Positions 25,406 through 33,636 are shown, counted from the first letter of the stretch. The stretch is DNA of 51,798 nucleotides from Halalkalibacter sp. APA_J-10(15) (GCF_023017105.1 NZ_JALKEV010000023.1:1-51798), one strand, 5' to 3'. Program-made: numbers and translations. Notes: generated from the letters alone by a model not told the origin.

Positions 25406-25697
25406 TCCCGCCAGTCTTTTGAAAGAGGACTGGGAAATTTCGATTTTTACTTTTTGGTGCCCTTTGAGGAATGAGTGAAACCGTTGCCTGTTTTGAAAAG
25501 ATTGATATAAGTGGATTTTTCGTAGCAATCGATTTTTCCAAAAACAGAACAAAGCATCACGTTTCAAGTCTAAAAAGAACAAGGTTCAATCGTACTTATA
25601 AAACAAGCTCTGAAATTCCCCAATGATATAGGAATCTCAGAGTTTGATATGTCTATTCTGTTTTAGTCCGGGTGTTACGTCAAAATGTAATATAAGA

Positions 25698-26153
25698 TTA
25701 TTCTACATAGCCATCTAGAAATTTACTTGCTTCACTATTAAACTTCCATATTATTCCAAATTTATCGACTAACATTCCAAAACTTGCTGACCATGGCGTA
25801 GAAGATATCGGCATGATCACAGTACCACCTTCTGAAAGCCCTTCAAAACATTGTTTATTCATTTCGGGATCAGCATCAATAATACTGATTAGGACGGTAT
25901 TCCCATTTGTAATTTCACCTGTCGTAGCTTGCATAAAAGACGGAACATCAGAGATCATTAAAATATTCCCTGAAAACTCAATACGAGATTCCATAATCAT
26001 GTTTTGTTCCTCTTCTGTTAATGGGGCATTTGGATCTTGGCCAAAATCACCAAATCTCACCATTTTCACACTAGTTGCTGATAATGCCTTTTCATAAAAG
26101 GCCAACGCTTCTTCTGCTCTTCCATCAAATTGTAGATAAGTTATTACTTTCAT
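25698..26153 (-). CDS. VOC-superfamily protein (PhnB-like)
   Basis: This 151-residue glyoxalase/VOC-fold protein of the PhnB type has two beta-alpha-beta-beta-beta halves, starting YLQFDGRAEEALAFYEKAL and ending with FGMLVDKFGIIWKFN. Catalytic function is not known; the class includes metal-independent binding proteins. It is divergent from the WYL/YafY-type regulator at 26230, with a perfect palindrome between, so that regulator likely controls it. Confidence 0.85.
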   Translation of the reverse strand: MKVITYLQFDGRAEEALAFYEKALSATSVKMVRFGDFGQDPNAPLTEEEQNMIMESRIEFSGNILMISDVPSFMQATTGEITNGNTVLISIIDADPEMNKQCFEGLSEGGTVIMPISSTPWSASFGMLVDKFGIIWKFNSEASKFLDGYVE

Positions 26154-26197
26154 ATTTTATTCCTCCTTTTCATATTTGAAGTATAATAGGGCATAGG

Positions 26198-26213
26198 CGA
26201 CATATGTATGTCG
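26198..26213. promoter_or_regulatory. Candidate YafY-type operator CGACATA-TG-TATGTCG
   Basis: A perfect 7-2-7 palindrome lies between the VOC gene and the WYL regulator, 17 bases before the regulator start. GACATA/TATGTC arms are reminiscent of sites used by HTH_11/WYL regulators; assignment is by position. Confidence 0.6.
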
Positions 26214-26229
26214 TATATTGGAGGGAAAT

Positions 26230-27138
26230 ATGAAAAAAATTGAGCGACTTATCTCGATAGTGATGATTTTGTTACAAAAAGAAGTAGTTTCGGCAACAGA
26301 ATTCAGCCGACTTTTTCATGTGACGAAGCGAACGATTCAACGTGATATAGAAACATTAAGTTATGCAAACATCCCTATTTATGCGGAATATGGTGCTGAA
26401 GGGGGATATGCGCTAATGGAAGAGTATAAATTCGATAAACGATTACTAAATCACAACGATATTGAAAATATACTTATAGCTTTAGGTGGCTTTGAGGGAT
26501 TGATTACCAATCAAGAGATTCAAACGACTATTCAAAAAATCAAGGGAATGACCAGCGCAGATATTTCTCCAATACTTGATTTAACTTTCTATGATTGGCC
26601 GGGAAGAAGCCAAATCAGCGAAGAAATTTTATTTATCAGGCAAGCAATTGAGAACAATTGGTTATTAAAATTTGAATATGTGGATCAAATAGGAAACAAA
26701 ACGTATAGACTCGTAGAACCCTATAAGGTACATTTTAGGGAGATGCATTGGTATCTTTTTGGTTATAGTTTAGAACGGAAAGACTATCGAACATTTAAGT
26801 TGACGAGGATATTAAATATCCAAAAAGACGGTTTTTTTGTTCCAAGGACTAATCAGGAATTTCAACATGAAAAACAATACAATGAACAAAAAAAGTTGGT
26901 TAATGTACATCTATCGATAGATGTTGCTGTAAGGGATCAATTTATCGAAAGATACGGGGAAAATGCCGTTATAAAAGAAACTGCTAGAAGTTACCTTGCC
27001 ACAATTGAATTGCCTGAGAATCAATATGCCTATCAATTTCTAGCCGGATTTGGTAATAAAGTTAAGATTATAAAGCCAAAAGGTTTTGTTGCGAAATATG
27101 TAAACTTTTTGGAGGGAGCAGTGAAACTTTACAAATAA
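26230..27138 (+). CDS. YafY-type HTH_11/WYL transcriptional regulator
   Basis: This 302-residue regulator has an N-terminal DeoR-like winged helix (VVSATEFSRLFHVTKRTIQRDIETL, residues about 18-42), a WYL domain around WLLKFEYVDQIGNKTYRLVEPYKV and MHWYLFGYSLERKDYRTFKLTRI (about 140-190) and the C-terminal WCX part. WYL domains sense small ligands or nucleic acids. ATG 26230 follows TTGGAGGG; the frame is open 12 bases further. Divergent from a PhnB-like VOC gene, its probable target. Confidence 0.88.
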   Translation: MKKIERLISIVMILLQKEVVSATEFSRLFHVTKRTIQRDIETLSYANIPIYAEYGAEGGYALMEEYKFDKRLLNHNDIENILIALGGFEGLITNQEIQTTIQKIKGMTSADISPILDLTFYDWPGRSQISEEILFIRQAIENNWLLKFEYVDQIGNKTYRLVEPYKVHFREMHWYLFGYSLERKDYRTFKLTRILNIQKDGFFVPRTNQEFQHEKQYNEQKKLVNVHLSIDVAVRDQFIERYGENAVIKETARSYLATIELPENQYAYQFLAGFGNKVKIIKPKGFVAKYVNFLEGAVKLYK

Positions 27139-27159
27139 AGTGTTCATAGGTGGTCCTAG

Positions 27160-27379
27160 GAAGATGTGGAAAAGTGCAAAGTCTGTCCTTTTAAAGAAGG
27201 GTGTTACAAAGAAGGAGCCAAATCCAAAACCTACTCGGTATCGATTAAATCCAGTGAGCACTTGGAAATCCAATTCCTCGGGTCTATTTGGAATGGAAAT
27301 TCAAGGAGCAACTACGATATTTGTGGTCAACCTCAAACGAATTCGAATTTTGGAGATGGTCTTCCTGTTCATGTCTTGA
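27160..27379 (+). pseudogene. IS1182-type transposase relic (3' part)
   Basis: One frame gives KCKVCPFKEGCYKEGAKSKTYSVSIKSSEH, the cysteine-rich zinc-ribbon region of IS1182-family transposases. Another frame, after a jump, gives GLFGMEIQGATTIFVVNLKRI, the conserved end of the same proteins. The stretch in between is deleted. CACTTTTTCAG near 27411 may be the eroded right end. The 5' transposase fragment at 42501 lies 15 kb downstream on the same strand, so the two are not simple halves of one broken copy. Confidence 0.7.
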
Positions 27380-27416
27380 AAGCCTTGTATGACGTAAAAT
27401 TGACAATCACACTTTT

Positions 27417-27734
27417 TCAGCTATCATGTTCATTTTCGATACTTAATGAATAACCATATATTTGATTATTACTTTTAACTAAATATCCACTTGGTTGAAA
27501 ATCAATGGTTAGTTTATCTTCTAGGAACATTAAAGTGGATCGTTCTGTATAAATAGGAATCCAATTCGTTGATATGTTTACATAGCTAGAGGGTATAGTC
27601 TTAGTCAACTGTAAGTGAATAGTACCATCAAGTGGGCTGCCACATCCGCCAACTTCATAGATGATACATATATAATTCGAGTATGATTTTTCTAATAAGT
27701 TATGAATGGCTTCTTCTGTAAAGTGAATGTTCAT
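27417..27734 (-). CDS. HesB/IscA-like iron-sulfur biosynthesis family protein
   Basis: This 105-residue protein begins MNIHFTEEAIHNLL and has YEVGGCGSP, resembling the short HesB-like proteins of Bacillus (YneR type). Only one cysteine is seen in the core, so the classic three-cysteine A-type scaffold is absent and a true Fe-S carrier role is doubtful. GAAAGAGG serves ATG 27734; the ATG at 27752 overlaps the upstream stop but has no ribosome site. It is coupled to the split-barrel flavin gene. Confidence 0.7.
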   Translation of the reverse strand: MNIHFTEEAIHNLLEKSYSNYICIIYEVGGCGSPLDGTIHLQLTKTIPSSYVNISTNWIPIYTERSTLMFLEDKLTIDFQPSGYLVKSNNQIYGYSLSIENEHDS

Positions 27735-27748
27735 TTTTTCATCCTCTT

Positions 27749-28657
27749 TCATTTTGGATTATATGGAGAGTACTCTAAAAAATCCCATTGATACTTTAGA
27801 GCATGCTTTTTCTCTATTACACCTGTTATGACGTACTCTATTAACCTTTTTGCTCCAGGATATTTTAGTTTTTCATCCTCCGTTAGATTCCAGATGATTT
27901 TTGAGCTTCCAGTTAGTTGTAACGTATGCCCTTCCTGAAAATTTGTAAATAATAACCCGGTTTTGGCATTCTCAATCATATTACCTAGTGTGTTAAACAT
28001 CATATTACCAACGTAATCAGGATAGATTAGTGTCGTTTCATCTATGACTCGAATAAAGCCTGCTTGGCCGCCTCTGTGAGAAACATCTGTTTTTCCTAAC
28101 GAATTTGAACTTGAGATAAAAAATGTATCCGACCGCTCTATCCATGATCTTTGGTATTTATTTAAATTCATACTGTGTAAGGTTTCCAATTTTTTTGTTT
28201 CATTTATATTATTTAATTTTATATGTCTTGATTGAATGTATTTAGGGCAGTTACCATATATCTGCTCTGTTTTAACTTCTATCGTTTCTTCATCAAGAAT
28301 AGTCGCAACACCATTGATTCTAATACGAATCCTTGTTGAAAATTCAATGACAATCATTCCAACATTTAGATTAGACTTTAGGTTTGTTAACAATACATCA
28401 TTGCTTTTTTCCATCATATGAATCTTTATCGTTCTATTATTAATCACTCGAATGAACCCACGGTCACCACAAATGAGTGAACTCCATAATCCTCCCTTTG
28501 CATCAGTAGAGCCAATGATAATGACGGACTGTGATTCGATAAAAAATTGATAAGACTCGTCAATAAATGGCTGAATCATTTGTCCGACTAAATTTGCTTT
28601 ATTGATGACGCCAATCTTAGATTGAACTTTACGTTCTCCTGAATGAAATATTTCCAT
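27749..28657 (-). CDS. Pyridoxamine 5'-phosphate oxidase-like split-barrel flavoprotein
   Basis: This 302-residue protein starts MEIFHSGERKVQSKIGV, the usual start of this FMN split-barrel group. It has SLICGDRGFIRVINNRTI near residue 60 and a second similar motif GGQAGFIRVIDETTLIYPDY near 205, indicating tandem halves. Its likely role is flavin-dependent reduction or binding; substrate unknown. ATG 28657 is preferred over 28702 because GGAGTGGAGTG precedes it and family proteins start here. It is divergent from CGNR2 across two TTAACC-N19-GGTTAA dyads, so CGNR2 control is likely. Confidence 0.82.
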   Translation of the reverse strand: MEIFHSGERKVQSKIGVINKANLVGQMIQPFIDESYQFFIESQSVIIIGSTDAKGGLWSSLICGDRGFIRVINNRTIKIHMMEKSNDVLLTNLKSNLNVGMIVIEFSTRIRIRINGVATILDEETIEVKTEQIYGNCPKYIQSRHIKLNNINETKKLETLHSMNLNKYQRSWIERSDTFFISSSNSLGKTDVSHRGGQAGFIRVIDETTLIYPDYVGNMMFNTLGNMIENAKTGLLFTNFQEGHTLQLTGSSKIIWNLTEDEKLKYPGAKRLIEYVITGVIEKKHALKYQWDFLEYSPYNPK

Positions 28658-28725
28658 ATTGTGTAACACTCCACTCCTACCGTTAATGAAATTTGTTTCC
28701 ATATATCACGTCAGCACTTGTATAT

Positions 28726-28756
28726 TTAACCGTTAAATTATATGTTTAGTGGTTAA
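28726..28756. promoter_or_regulatory. Candidate CGNR operator dyad (flavoprotein side)
   Basis: TTAACC at 28726-28731 and GGTTAA at 28751-28756 are separated by 19 bases. The gap holds a TATAAT element on the minus strand (28738-28743 region), the strand of the flavoprotein gene. Confidence 0.6.
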
Positions 28757-28775
28757 TAATATATAACACTTAGTA

Positions 28776-28806
28776 TTAACCTGTCAATAATGATATAATG
28801 GGTTAA
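28776..28806. promoter_or_regulatory. Candidate CGNR operator dyad (CGNR2 side)
   Basis: TTAACC at 28776-28781 and GGTTAA at 28801-28806 are separated by 19 bases. The first 12 bases, TTAACCTGTCAA, are identical to the corresponding dyad of CGNR1 read toward that gene. A TATAAT at 28794-28799 in the gap faces CGNR2. Confidence 0.65.
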
Positions 28807-28839
28807 TGTGAATTTTATTAACTTGCAAGGGGGACAAAC

Positions 28840-29430
28840 GTGAGTCATGACAACCAATTCCCGCTTATAACAGGGGAAATTTCGCTAGATTTAGTTAATA
28901 CGGAAATGATTCGATACGGAAAGAAACATGATTTGCTTGCTTCTGGAGAGGATCTTATTGCGTGGGTGGTTGCTTTACAAAAGCAACAAGCTTTACATGA
29001 TAGACAGTTCTCGGGAGAAGTGTATGAATGGGCTGATGAAGCATTACCTCTTTTAAAGAAACTCCGTGTACATCTTCGACAAGGTTATGAACAATTGGCT
29101 GATGATACATCGCTTCCTCGTGAGTGGATGAATCATCTTGAGCTTTTAATCGATAAAGCCCCTTTTACTTATCGTTTAGTCAATGGAGCATTGCTAGCTG
29201 TGCCGAGTGGGAAGTCGACTGATGCCCTTATAGCATTGGTAGCTTTAAATGCAATGAATCTTTTTGTCACTAATGAACTAAGTCATATTCATCGATGTGC
29301 GAATAAGGATTGTACTCTATTATTTATCGACAAGAGTGGAAGACGTAAATGGTGTTCAATGAAAATTTGCGGAAATCGGAAAAAAGTAACGCGTCATTTA
29401 CGTCGTAAAGAACAGGAGCAACAGAAGTAG
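28840..29430 (+). CDS. CGNR zinc-finger (ABATE-domain) regulator, copy 2
   Basis: This 196-residue protein is colinear, without gaps, with CGNR1 at 22-720 through residue about 185. The zinc finger is C153, C158, C172, C177 with CGNR at 177-180, preceded by a conserved HRCAN start and GRRKWCSMKICGNR. It ends naturally after a Lys/Gln-rich tail, which shows where CGNR1 would normally stop. GTG 28840 follows AAGGGGGAC. The divergent neighbour is the split-barrel flavoprotein. Autoregulation through the two dyads is inferred. Confidence 0.87.
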   Translation: MSHDNQFPLITGEISLDLVNTEMIRYGKKHDLLASGEDLIAWVVALQKQQALHDRQFSGEVYEWADEALPLLKKLRVHLRQGYEQLADDTSLPREWMNHLELLIDKAPFTYRLVNGALLAVPSGKSTDALIALVALNAMNLFVTNELSHIHRCANKDCTLLFIDKSGRRKWCSMKICGNRKKVTRHLRRKEQEQQK

Positions 29431-29483
29431 CTGTGGACTTCCGGCTTATTTTAATAAAATAAGAAAAGAAGGAAAGTAATTAG

Positions 29484-30338
29484 ATGATAGATAAACAAAA
29501 CAAACCGTATTACAAAAGGACTTGGTTTCGAGTGGGCCTAAGCTTGACTCTTATCGCTTCCTTATCGTTAAGAGTCTATTTCGAAACGAATACCATTAAG
29601 GTAAATAAAGTGCAATTACAAAGTAATAAGCTCCCTGAAGAATTTCAGCTCAATGTTGTACAGCTGACAGACTTGCATAATAAAGTATTTCCAGATCAAA
29701 ATCAGAAGCTATTGGAAGCGATTGAACAAGCTGAGGCAGATTTCATCGTAATTACGGGCGATTGGATTGACCGAAAGACCGTAGACACGAGTCATGCCTT
29801 AACACTCGTCGATCAAATTAAAGCTATCCATGATCATGTCTATTATGTAACAGGAAACCATGAATGGGAGAACGCTTTGTTCAGTCGTTTCATGGATGAC
29901 TTGGCAAAGCGCGGCGTGATCATCCTGCACAATCAACATGTCACACTGTCCTTTCGAGGAGTTGATATTCAGTTAGTAGGAATTGATGATGCCTCGACAA
30001 ATCATGAAAATCTAGTAACGGCATTCGAGAGCATTGATGAGAATCTTTATACGATTTTACTTTCTCATAGCCCAGTCGTAACAAAAAGATACCCAAACGT
30101 TTCAGCTGACTTGGTCCTTAGTGGTCATACTCATGGGGGACAGGTTCGCTTCCCATTAATAGGAGCGTTAATTGCACCTGATGATGGGTTGCTTCCTACA
30201 CTAGACAAAGGGACATTCCCATTAGGTAATGATAGGTATTTATATATTGATAGTGGTCTAGGTACTACGGGCGCTCCACTGCGACTGCTTAATCAGAGTC
30301 AAATTAGCTTAATTGAGATTTATCCATTTCACGATTAA
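29484..30338 (+). CDS. YkuE-like metallophosphoesterase
   Basis: This 284-residue calcineurin-like phosphoesterase has an N-terminal membrane anchor (residues about 13-30) and the full metal-binding set: TDLH near 62-65, GDWID near 92-96, GNHEW near 122, SHSP near 199 and GHTHGGQ near 217-223. Related Bacillus proteins (YkuE) are Tat-exported wall-associated enzymes; here no twin-arginine motif is obvious. Two metal ions and a phosphodiester or phosphomonoester substrate are expected. It lies 53 bases after CGNR2 and may be cotranscribed with it. Confidence 0.88.
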   Translation: MIDKQNKPYYKRTWFRVGLSLTLIASLSLRVYFETNTIKVNKVQLQSNKLPEEFQLNVVQLTDLHNKVFPDQNQKLLEAIEQAEADFIVITGDWIDRKTVDTSHALTLVDQIKAIHDHVYYVTGNHEWENALFSRFMDDLAKRGVIILHNQHVTLSFRGVDIQLVGIDDASTNHENLVTAFESIDENLYTILLSHSPVVTKRYPNVSADLVLSGHTHGGQVRFPLIGALIAPDDGLLPTLDKGTFPLGNDRYLYIDSGLGTTGAPLRLLNQSQISLIEIYPFHD

Positions 30339-30424
30339 ATGGGAAGAATTGAATTATTAGATCAATACTCTATAAACCCCTTCAATTAAGCAATTGAAGA
30401 AATCTTCAGTAGACATAAGTGATA

Positions 30425-30481
30425 CTTGTAATCAAGGTTGTTAAACAATACTAATTAAAGGAGAAGCTAATTCCTGTTAAT
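30425..30481 (+). pseudogene. Mini-relic of a DUF899 / Old Yellow Enzyme gene pair
   Basis: Positions 30425-30449 equal 21341-21365 exactly, including the DUF899 stop codon. After seven bases, 30457-30481 matches the 3' coding end of the Old Yellow Enzyme (22632-22656) at 23 of 25 bases. The order is the same as in the intact pair, with everything in between missing. A hairpin (ATGCCCCTTCA with TGAAAGGGCAT, 30486-30515) follows and may end transcripts. Confidence 0.5.
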
Positions 30482-30551
30482 TATGATGCCCCTTCAAATA
30501 GTACTGAAAGGGCATATCTTTGGTTTTAAAATCAATTTGTCAACGGGAAAT

Positions 30552-31142
30552 TTAAGCCCGCTTGCATGTATTGAGTACTATCTCCTCAACCTCTTGCAAA
30601 TACTGTTCCCTTGCTTCTGTACTTACGTGGTGTACGGCGGGAAAAATTTTATGCTCCAACACTTCCAAGTCGCAGTACTGTAATATACCGTTACCAATAG
30701 TTATGTTCATTGCTGATATCATATCTCTGGCAACTAATGCCTCTAACGGATCAGAGGCCGTTTGAAATACAAGTGCCTTCCTTCCCCCTAGTAAGCCCTC
30801 TGGACCGTTCTCAGTGTAACGAAACGCGAAGCCTGTTGAAAAAACCCGGTCAACATACCCTTTTAAGAGAGCAGGCATGGAATACCACCACGTTGGATAC
30901 ACAAAATATAAGTGATCAGCCCATGAAATGTAGTTATGCTCCTCTTGAATGTCAGCAGGATATTCCCCTTGAAAAAACAACTGAAGATCTTCTTGTGACA
31001 AGACAGAATTAAACATCATGTCATATAGATTTCGCACTTTAATATCATGCCCTTTGCCTTTCAAGGTTTTTTCTATCTTATTTTTGATTGCACCATTAAA
31101 ACTATCTTTGCTTGGATGAGCATAAATAATTAAGTTCTTCAT
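30552..31142 (-). CDS. NAD(P)H-dependent quinone reductase (flavodoxin fold)
   Basis: This 196-residue flavodoxin-like oxidoreductase starts NLIIYAHPSKDSFNGAI (phosphate loop of FMN/FAD) and has the YPTWWYSMPALLKGYVDRVFSTG block (about residues 80-102) typical of the MdaB/KefF/YwrO group. It would reduce quinones in two-electron steps. The frame is open to 31205, but GAGGAGGAA fixes ATG 31142. Two ATGTAAC-N6-GTTACAT palindromes lie upstream, shared with the divergent small DNA-binding relic and the ArsR-SRPBCC gene, which probably provide the regulator. Confidence 0.88.
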   Translation of the reverse strand: MKNLIIYAHPSKDSFNGAIKNKIEKTLKGKGHDIKVRNLYDMMFNSVLSQEDLQLFFQGEYPADIQEEHNYISWADHLYFVYPTWWYSMPALLKGYVDRVFSTGFAFRYTENGPEGLLGGRKALVFQTASDPLEALVARDMISAMNITIGNGILQYCDLEVLEHKIFPAVHHVSTEAREQYLQEVEEIVLNTCKRA

Positions 31143-31225
31143 CAAATTCCTCCTCGTAGTACACACCATGAGTTGAATGAATATAGTAGCCGGCCGGCTG
31201 TTCATTCAATGTACACTGTGCTATA

Positions 31226-31245
31226 ATGTAACTGTATGGTTACAT
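31226..31245. promoter_or_regulatory. Operator 1: ATGTAAC-N6-GTTACAT
   Basis: ATGTAAC (31226-31232) and GTTACAT (31239-31245) form a perfect 7-6-7 palindrome. Its centre is 31 bases, about three helical turns, from that of operator 2. Confidence 0.7.
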
Positions 31246-31256
31246 TAAATGATTAT

Positions 31257-31276
31257 ATGTAACCTTATAGTTACAT
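31257..31276. promoter_or_regulatory. Operator 2: ATGTAAC-N6-GTTACAT
   Basis: ATGTAAC (31257-31263) and GTTACAT (31270-31276) repeat operator 1 exactly in arms and spacing. The pair sits in the divergent promoter region of the quinone reductase. Confidence 0.7.
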
Positions 31277-31327
31277 GTCAAGTCATTTTAAAAAAGTGCC
31301 ATTCTAGTGTAATGGGAGTGACATTGA

Positions 31328-31656
31328 ATGTTGACTAAACAGCACATTTTAAAAGGTAATATCAGTCCTTTCTCCGAGCGGGAATTAGCAGACATTGCGA
31401 AACGACTTTACTCGTTTGATAAAAGAAGCAGGAAGGGGCTTGGACGATCAAATTATTGCAGATGTTAGAGAAGGTGTCAGGTGAAAAGGCAGCAAATCTT
31501 AAGGCGACGATGAACTGGGAGAATAAAGAAATCCTTAAAAGACAGGTACGTAATCTGAAAGAACTCGGCTTCACAATCAGTCTCGGAATAGGTTGCAATT
31601 TATCGCCGAGAGAAAAAGCCTTTCTGAAGCATGAAAACGCTAGAGATAAAGGATAA
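31328..31656 (+). pseudogene. Frameshifted small DNA-binding protein gene (RQC-minor-like)
   Basis: ATG 31328, after GGGAGTG, opens a frame reading ILKGNISPFSERELADIAKRL that stops after about 50 codons. A second frame, shifted, takes over by 31456 with EKVSGEKAANLKATMNWENKE and KRQVRNLKELGFTISLGIG, and ends at TAA 31656. The end resembles small winged-helix proteins labelled RQC-minor-1; that label is from memory and uncertain. One frameshift near 31436-31450 would join the halves. The stop lies seven bases before the ArsR-SRPBCC start, so they formed one operon. Confidence 0.6.
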
Positions 31657-31662
31657 TGAAAT

Positions 31663-32442
31663 ATGAAATATGAACATATTGAAAATTTGATTTTTAAAGC
31701 TCTCGCTGATCCGAACAGGCGTCTACTGCTTGATATTCTTTTTGATACGGACGGCCTTACATTAAACAGTTTATGTACGCATCTTGATATGTCCCGTATT
31801 GGAGTCATGAAGCACCTAAAAATTTTGGAAGAAGCAGGAGTTATTACAACGAGAAAAGTTGGTAGAGAAAAGCTGCACTACTTAAACCCAGTACCGATCC
31901 ATCAAATTCATAACAGATGGGTCAGTAAATTTGCTGAACCGTGGGTGTCTGGTTTAGCTTCATTCAAAAATTCACTGGAGCGTGATTTTACTGTGGGAGA
32001 AAAGCCTAAGCATGTTTATCAAATATTGATTAAAACAAATCGAGAACAACTGTGGAACGCACTGACTGATCCGAAGATGACGAGCCAGTTTTGGTATAAC
32101 TGCTACATTTATTCGGACTGGAAAGAAGGCTCAACGTATACATTGACGAATGAGACAGGAGATGTCCAGGCTCAGGGCTACGTGCTGGAATGTGTGCCGT
32201 TAAATCGGTTGGTCGTCACATGGGAGTGGTTTGTCTTTGAGGAGACAAGTCAGGAAAAAGCTTCCCGAATTACTTGGGAAATTGAAGAACATCCGAATTT
32301 AACCGACGTGTGCGTGTTGTCTGTGGTTCATGATCAGTTTGGTGGGGCTCCAAATACGTACCGCATCATAGAAAGCGGATGGCCAACTGTGCTCTCAGGC
32401 CTTAAAACACTGTTGGAGACCGGGGAGCCTCTAGGGCGTTAA
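31663..32442 (+). CDS. ArsR HTH fused to SRPBCC (AHSA1-like) domain
   Basis: This 259-residue fusion has an ArsR-type winged helix at residues about 5-85 (KALADPNRRLLLDIL, then SRIGVMKHLKILEEAGVIT) and a SRPBCC ligand-binding domain at about 115-255 (LWNALTDPKMTSQFWYN, WPTVLSGLKTLLETGE). No metal-binding cysteine pair of classic ArsR is seen, so it likely senses a hydrophobic ligand with the SRPBCC cavity. AAAGGAT nine bases upstream supports ATG 31663. The divergent quinone reductase and paired operators are the likely target. Compare the unfused pair at 40730 and 41189. Confidence 0.87.
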   Translation: MKYEHIENLIFKALADPNRRLLLDILFDTDGLTLNSLCTHLDMSRIGVMKHLKILEEAGVITTRKVGREKLHYLNPVPIHQIHNRWVSKFAEPWVSGLASFKNSLERDFTVGEKPKHVYQILIKTNREQLWNALTDPKMTSQFWYNCYIYSDWKEGSTYTLTNETGDVQAQGYVLECVPLNRLVVTWEWFVFEETSQEKASRITWEIEEHPNLTDVCVLSVVHDQFGGAPNTYRIIESGWPTVLSGLKTLLETGEPLGR

Positions 32443-32696
32443 TATCTCTTCGGGCATGTTAATAGAAGTGTTGTAAGCGAGAAACTAAGCTTTTTACAGT
32501 ATGGCTGACTTACTATGGATAAAATATCGAGCCCTGAAAGTCTTGTTGTAGTATGATTACCGTAATATAAGTTCTACTAACTCAAGAGCATAAAAATTAA
32601 AAGGTGCATTATGGGAATACCGTCCGACGTCAGGGAAATGTGGATGTTCAACGCTAAGCCCATTTTCCTTCATGGTTCCCCCGAGCCAATATTGAA

Positions 32697-32752
32697 AAAG
32701 CGAATAATCCAATTCCACGTAAAAGCAGTGAAGGAATCGGATTATTCGCTTT
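32697..32752. terminator. Long hairpin between convergent ArsR-SRPBCC and SDR genes
   Basis: AAAGCGAATAATCC (32697-32710) pairs with GGATTATTCGCTTT (32739-32752), and the stem extends inward with AATTCC/GGAAT. The rest of the gap 32443-32696 shows nothing coding. Confidence 0.7.
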
Positions 32753-32794
32753 ATAAAAGGGTAAAATACTTATGGCAATGGGAAAAAATAGAGA

Positions 32795-33559
32795 TCATAA
32801 ATGAGATCCGCCCGTAGCATCGAGCATTTGTGCCGTGACCCATCGTCCGTCGAAAGACGCGAGAAATGCAACGATGTCAGCAATATCTGAAGGTTCCCCG
32901 ACTCTCCCTAGTGCAGACATTTCACTCGCATACTTTTGTCCATCGGGAGTATGCAGCCATGAAGCGTTAGCGTCTGTATCGACAATGCCAGGAAGAACCG
33001 CATTCACTGTAATGCCTCGTGGTCCAAGTAGTTTTGCAAGGTGAAGTGTGAATGTATTGATTGCCCCTTTGGTAAGGTTATAAGCCATAATATGTGGATA
33101 GGCAATCCGTGTCACACCAGACGATATATTTATGATTCGTCCTTCATCACGTAGACGAGATAGTGATTTTTGCACTAGAAAAAAAGGTGATTTGACGTTG
33201 ACGATAAATATTTCGTCAAAGGAATCCTCTGTTGTTTCTTCAATGGTTTCTGAAGTGCCGATTCCAGCATTGTTGATCAAAATATCAAATTGGTTGCTAC
33301 CCGTTCGTTGATTGAGTTGTTCATCCAACGATTGAATCAATTCTTCTACACCTGCAACCGAGTTAAGACTTGCACCTACAGCAAATGCTTGACCCCCATT
33401 CGCTTCGATGGTACTAACGACTTCCTCCGCTGCGGCAAAACGACTACCGTAATGGACCGCAACCAACGCTCCTTCTTCTGCTAGCCGTAACGCAATTCCA
33501 CGGCCAATTCCTCGACTTCCACCTGTCACTAAAGCAACTTTTCCTACTAAACGATTCAT
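32795..33559 (-). CDS. Short-chain dehydrogenase/reductase
   Basis: This 254-residue classical SDR has TGGSRGIG near residues 13-20 (NADP-type cofactor loop), NNAG near 96, the catalytic Ser in ISSG near 148 and YNLTK near 163-167, and PG..T after the active site. The open frame continues to 33700 but AAGGAGTG fixes ATG 33559. Its promoter is nearly the BmrR-type promoter of Bacillus, and a MerR gene with a GyrI-like domain lies directly upstream in the same direction, so it is the probable target of that drug-sensing activator. Confidence 0.9.
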   Translation of the reverse strand: MNRLVGKVALVTGGSRGIGRGIALRLAEEGALVAVHYGSRFAAAEEVVSTIEANGGQAFAVGASLNSVAGVEELIQSLDEQLNQRTGSNQFDILINNAGIGTSETIEETTEDSFDEIFIVNVKSPFFLVQKSLSRLRDEGRIINISSGVTRIAYPHIMAYNLTKGAINTFTLHLAKLLGPRGITVNAVLPGIVDTDANASWLHTPDGQKYASEMSALGRVGEPSDIADIVAFLASFDGRWVTAQMLDATGGSHL

Positions 33560-33590
33560 ACTTTTCACTCCTTGTTGATCGATTACTATC

Positions 33591-33622
33591 ACTTTACACA
33601 CTCCACCATAGGGGAGAGTCAA
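33591..33622 (-). promoter_or_regulatory. BmrR-like MerR-family promoter of the SDR gene
   Basis: On the minus strand TTGACT, then CTCCCCTATGGTGGAG within a 19-20 base spacer, then TAAAGT. The -35 and left operator arm equal those I recall for the Bacillus subtilis bmr promoter. Overlong spacers with a central dyad are the hallmark of promoters activated by MerR proteins. Confidence 0.75.
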
Positions 33623-33636
33623 CACATAAGCATAAA

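Noticed and set aside
25410-25600. Short frame with VAIDFSKN that recalls the start of an IS110-type transposase
   Set aside because: Only about 10 residues are suggestive, with no further support on either strand.
32611-32817. Open frame of 68 codons between the ArsR-SRPBCC and SDR genes
   Set aside because: It crosses a long terminator-like hairpin, has no ribosome site and no recognisable domain.
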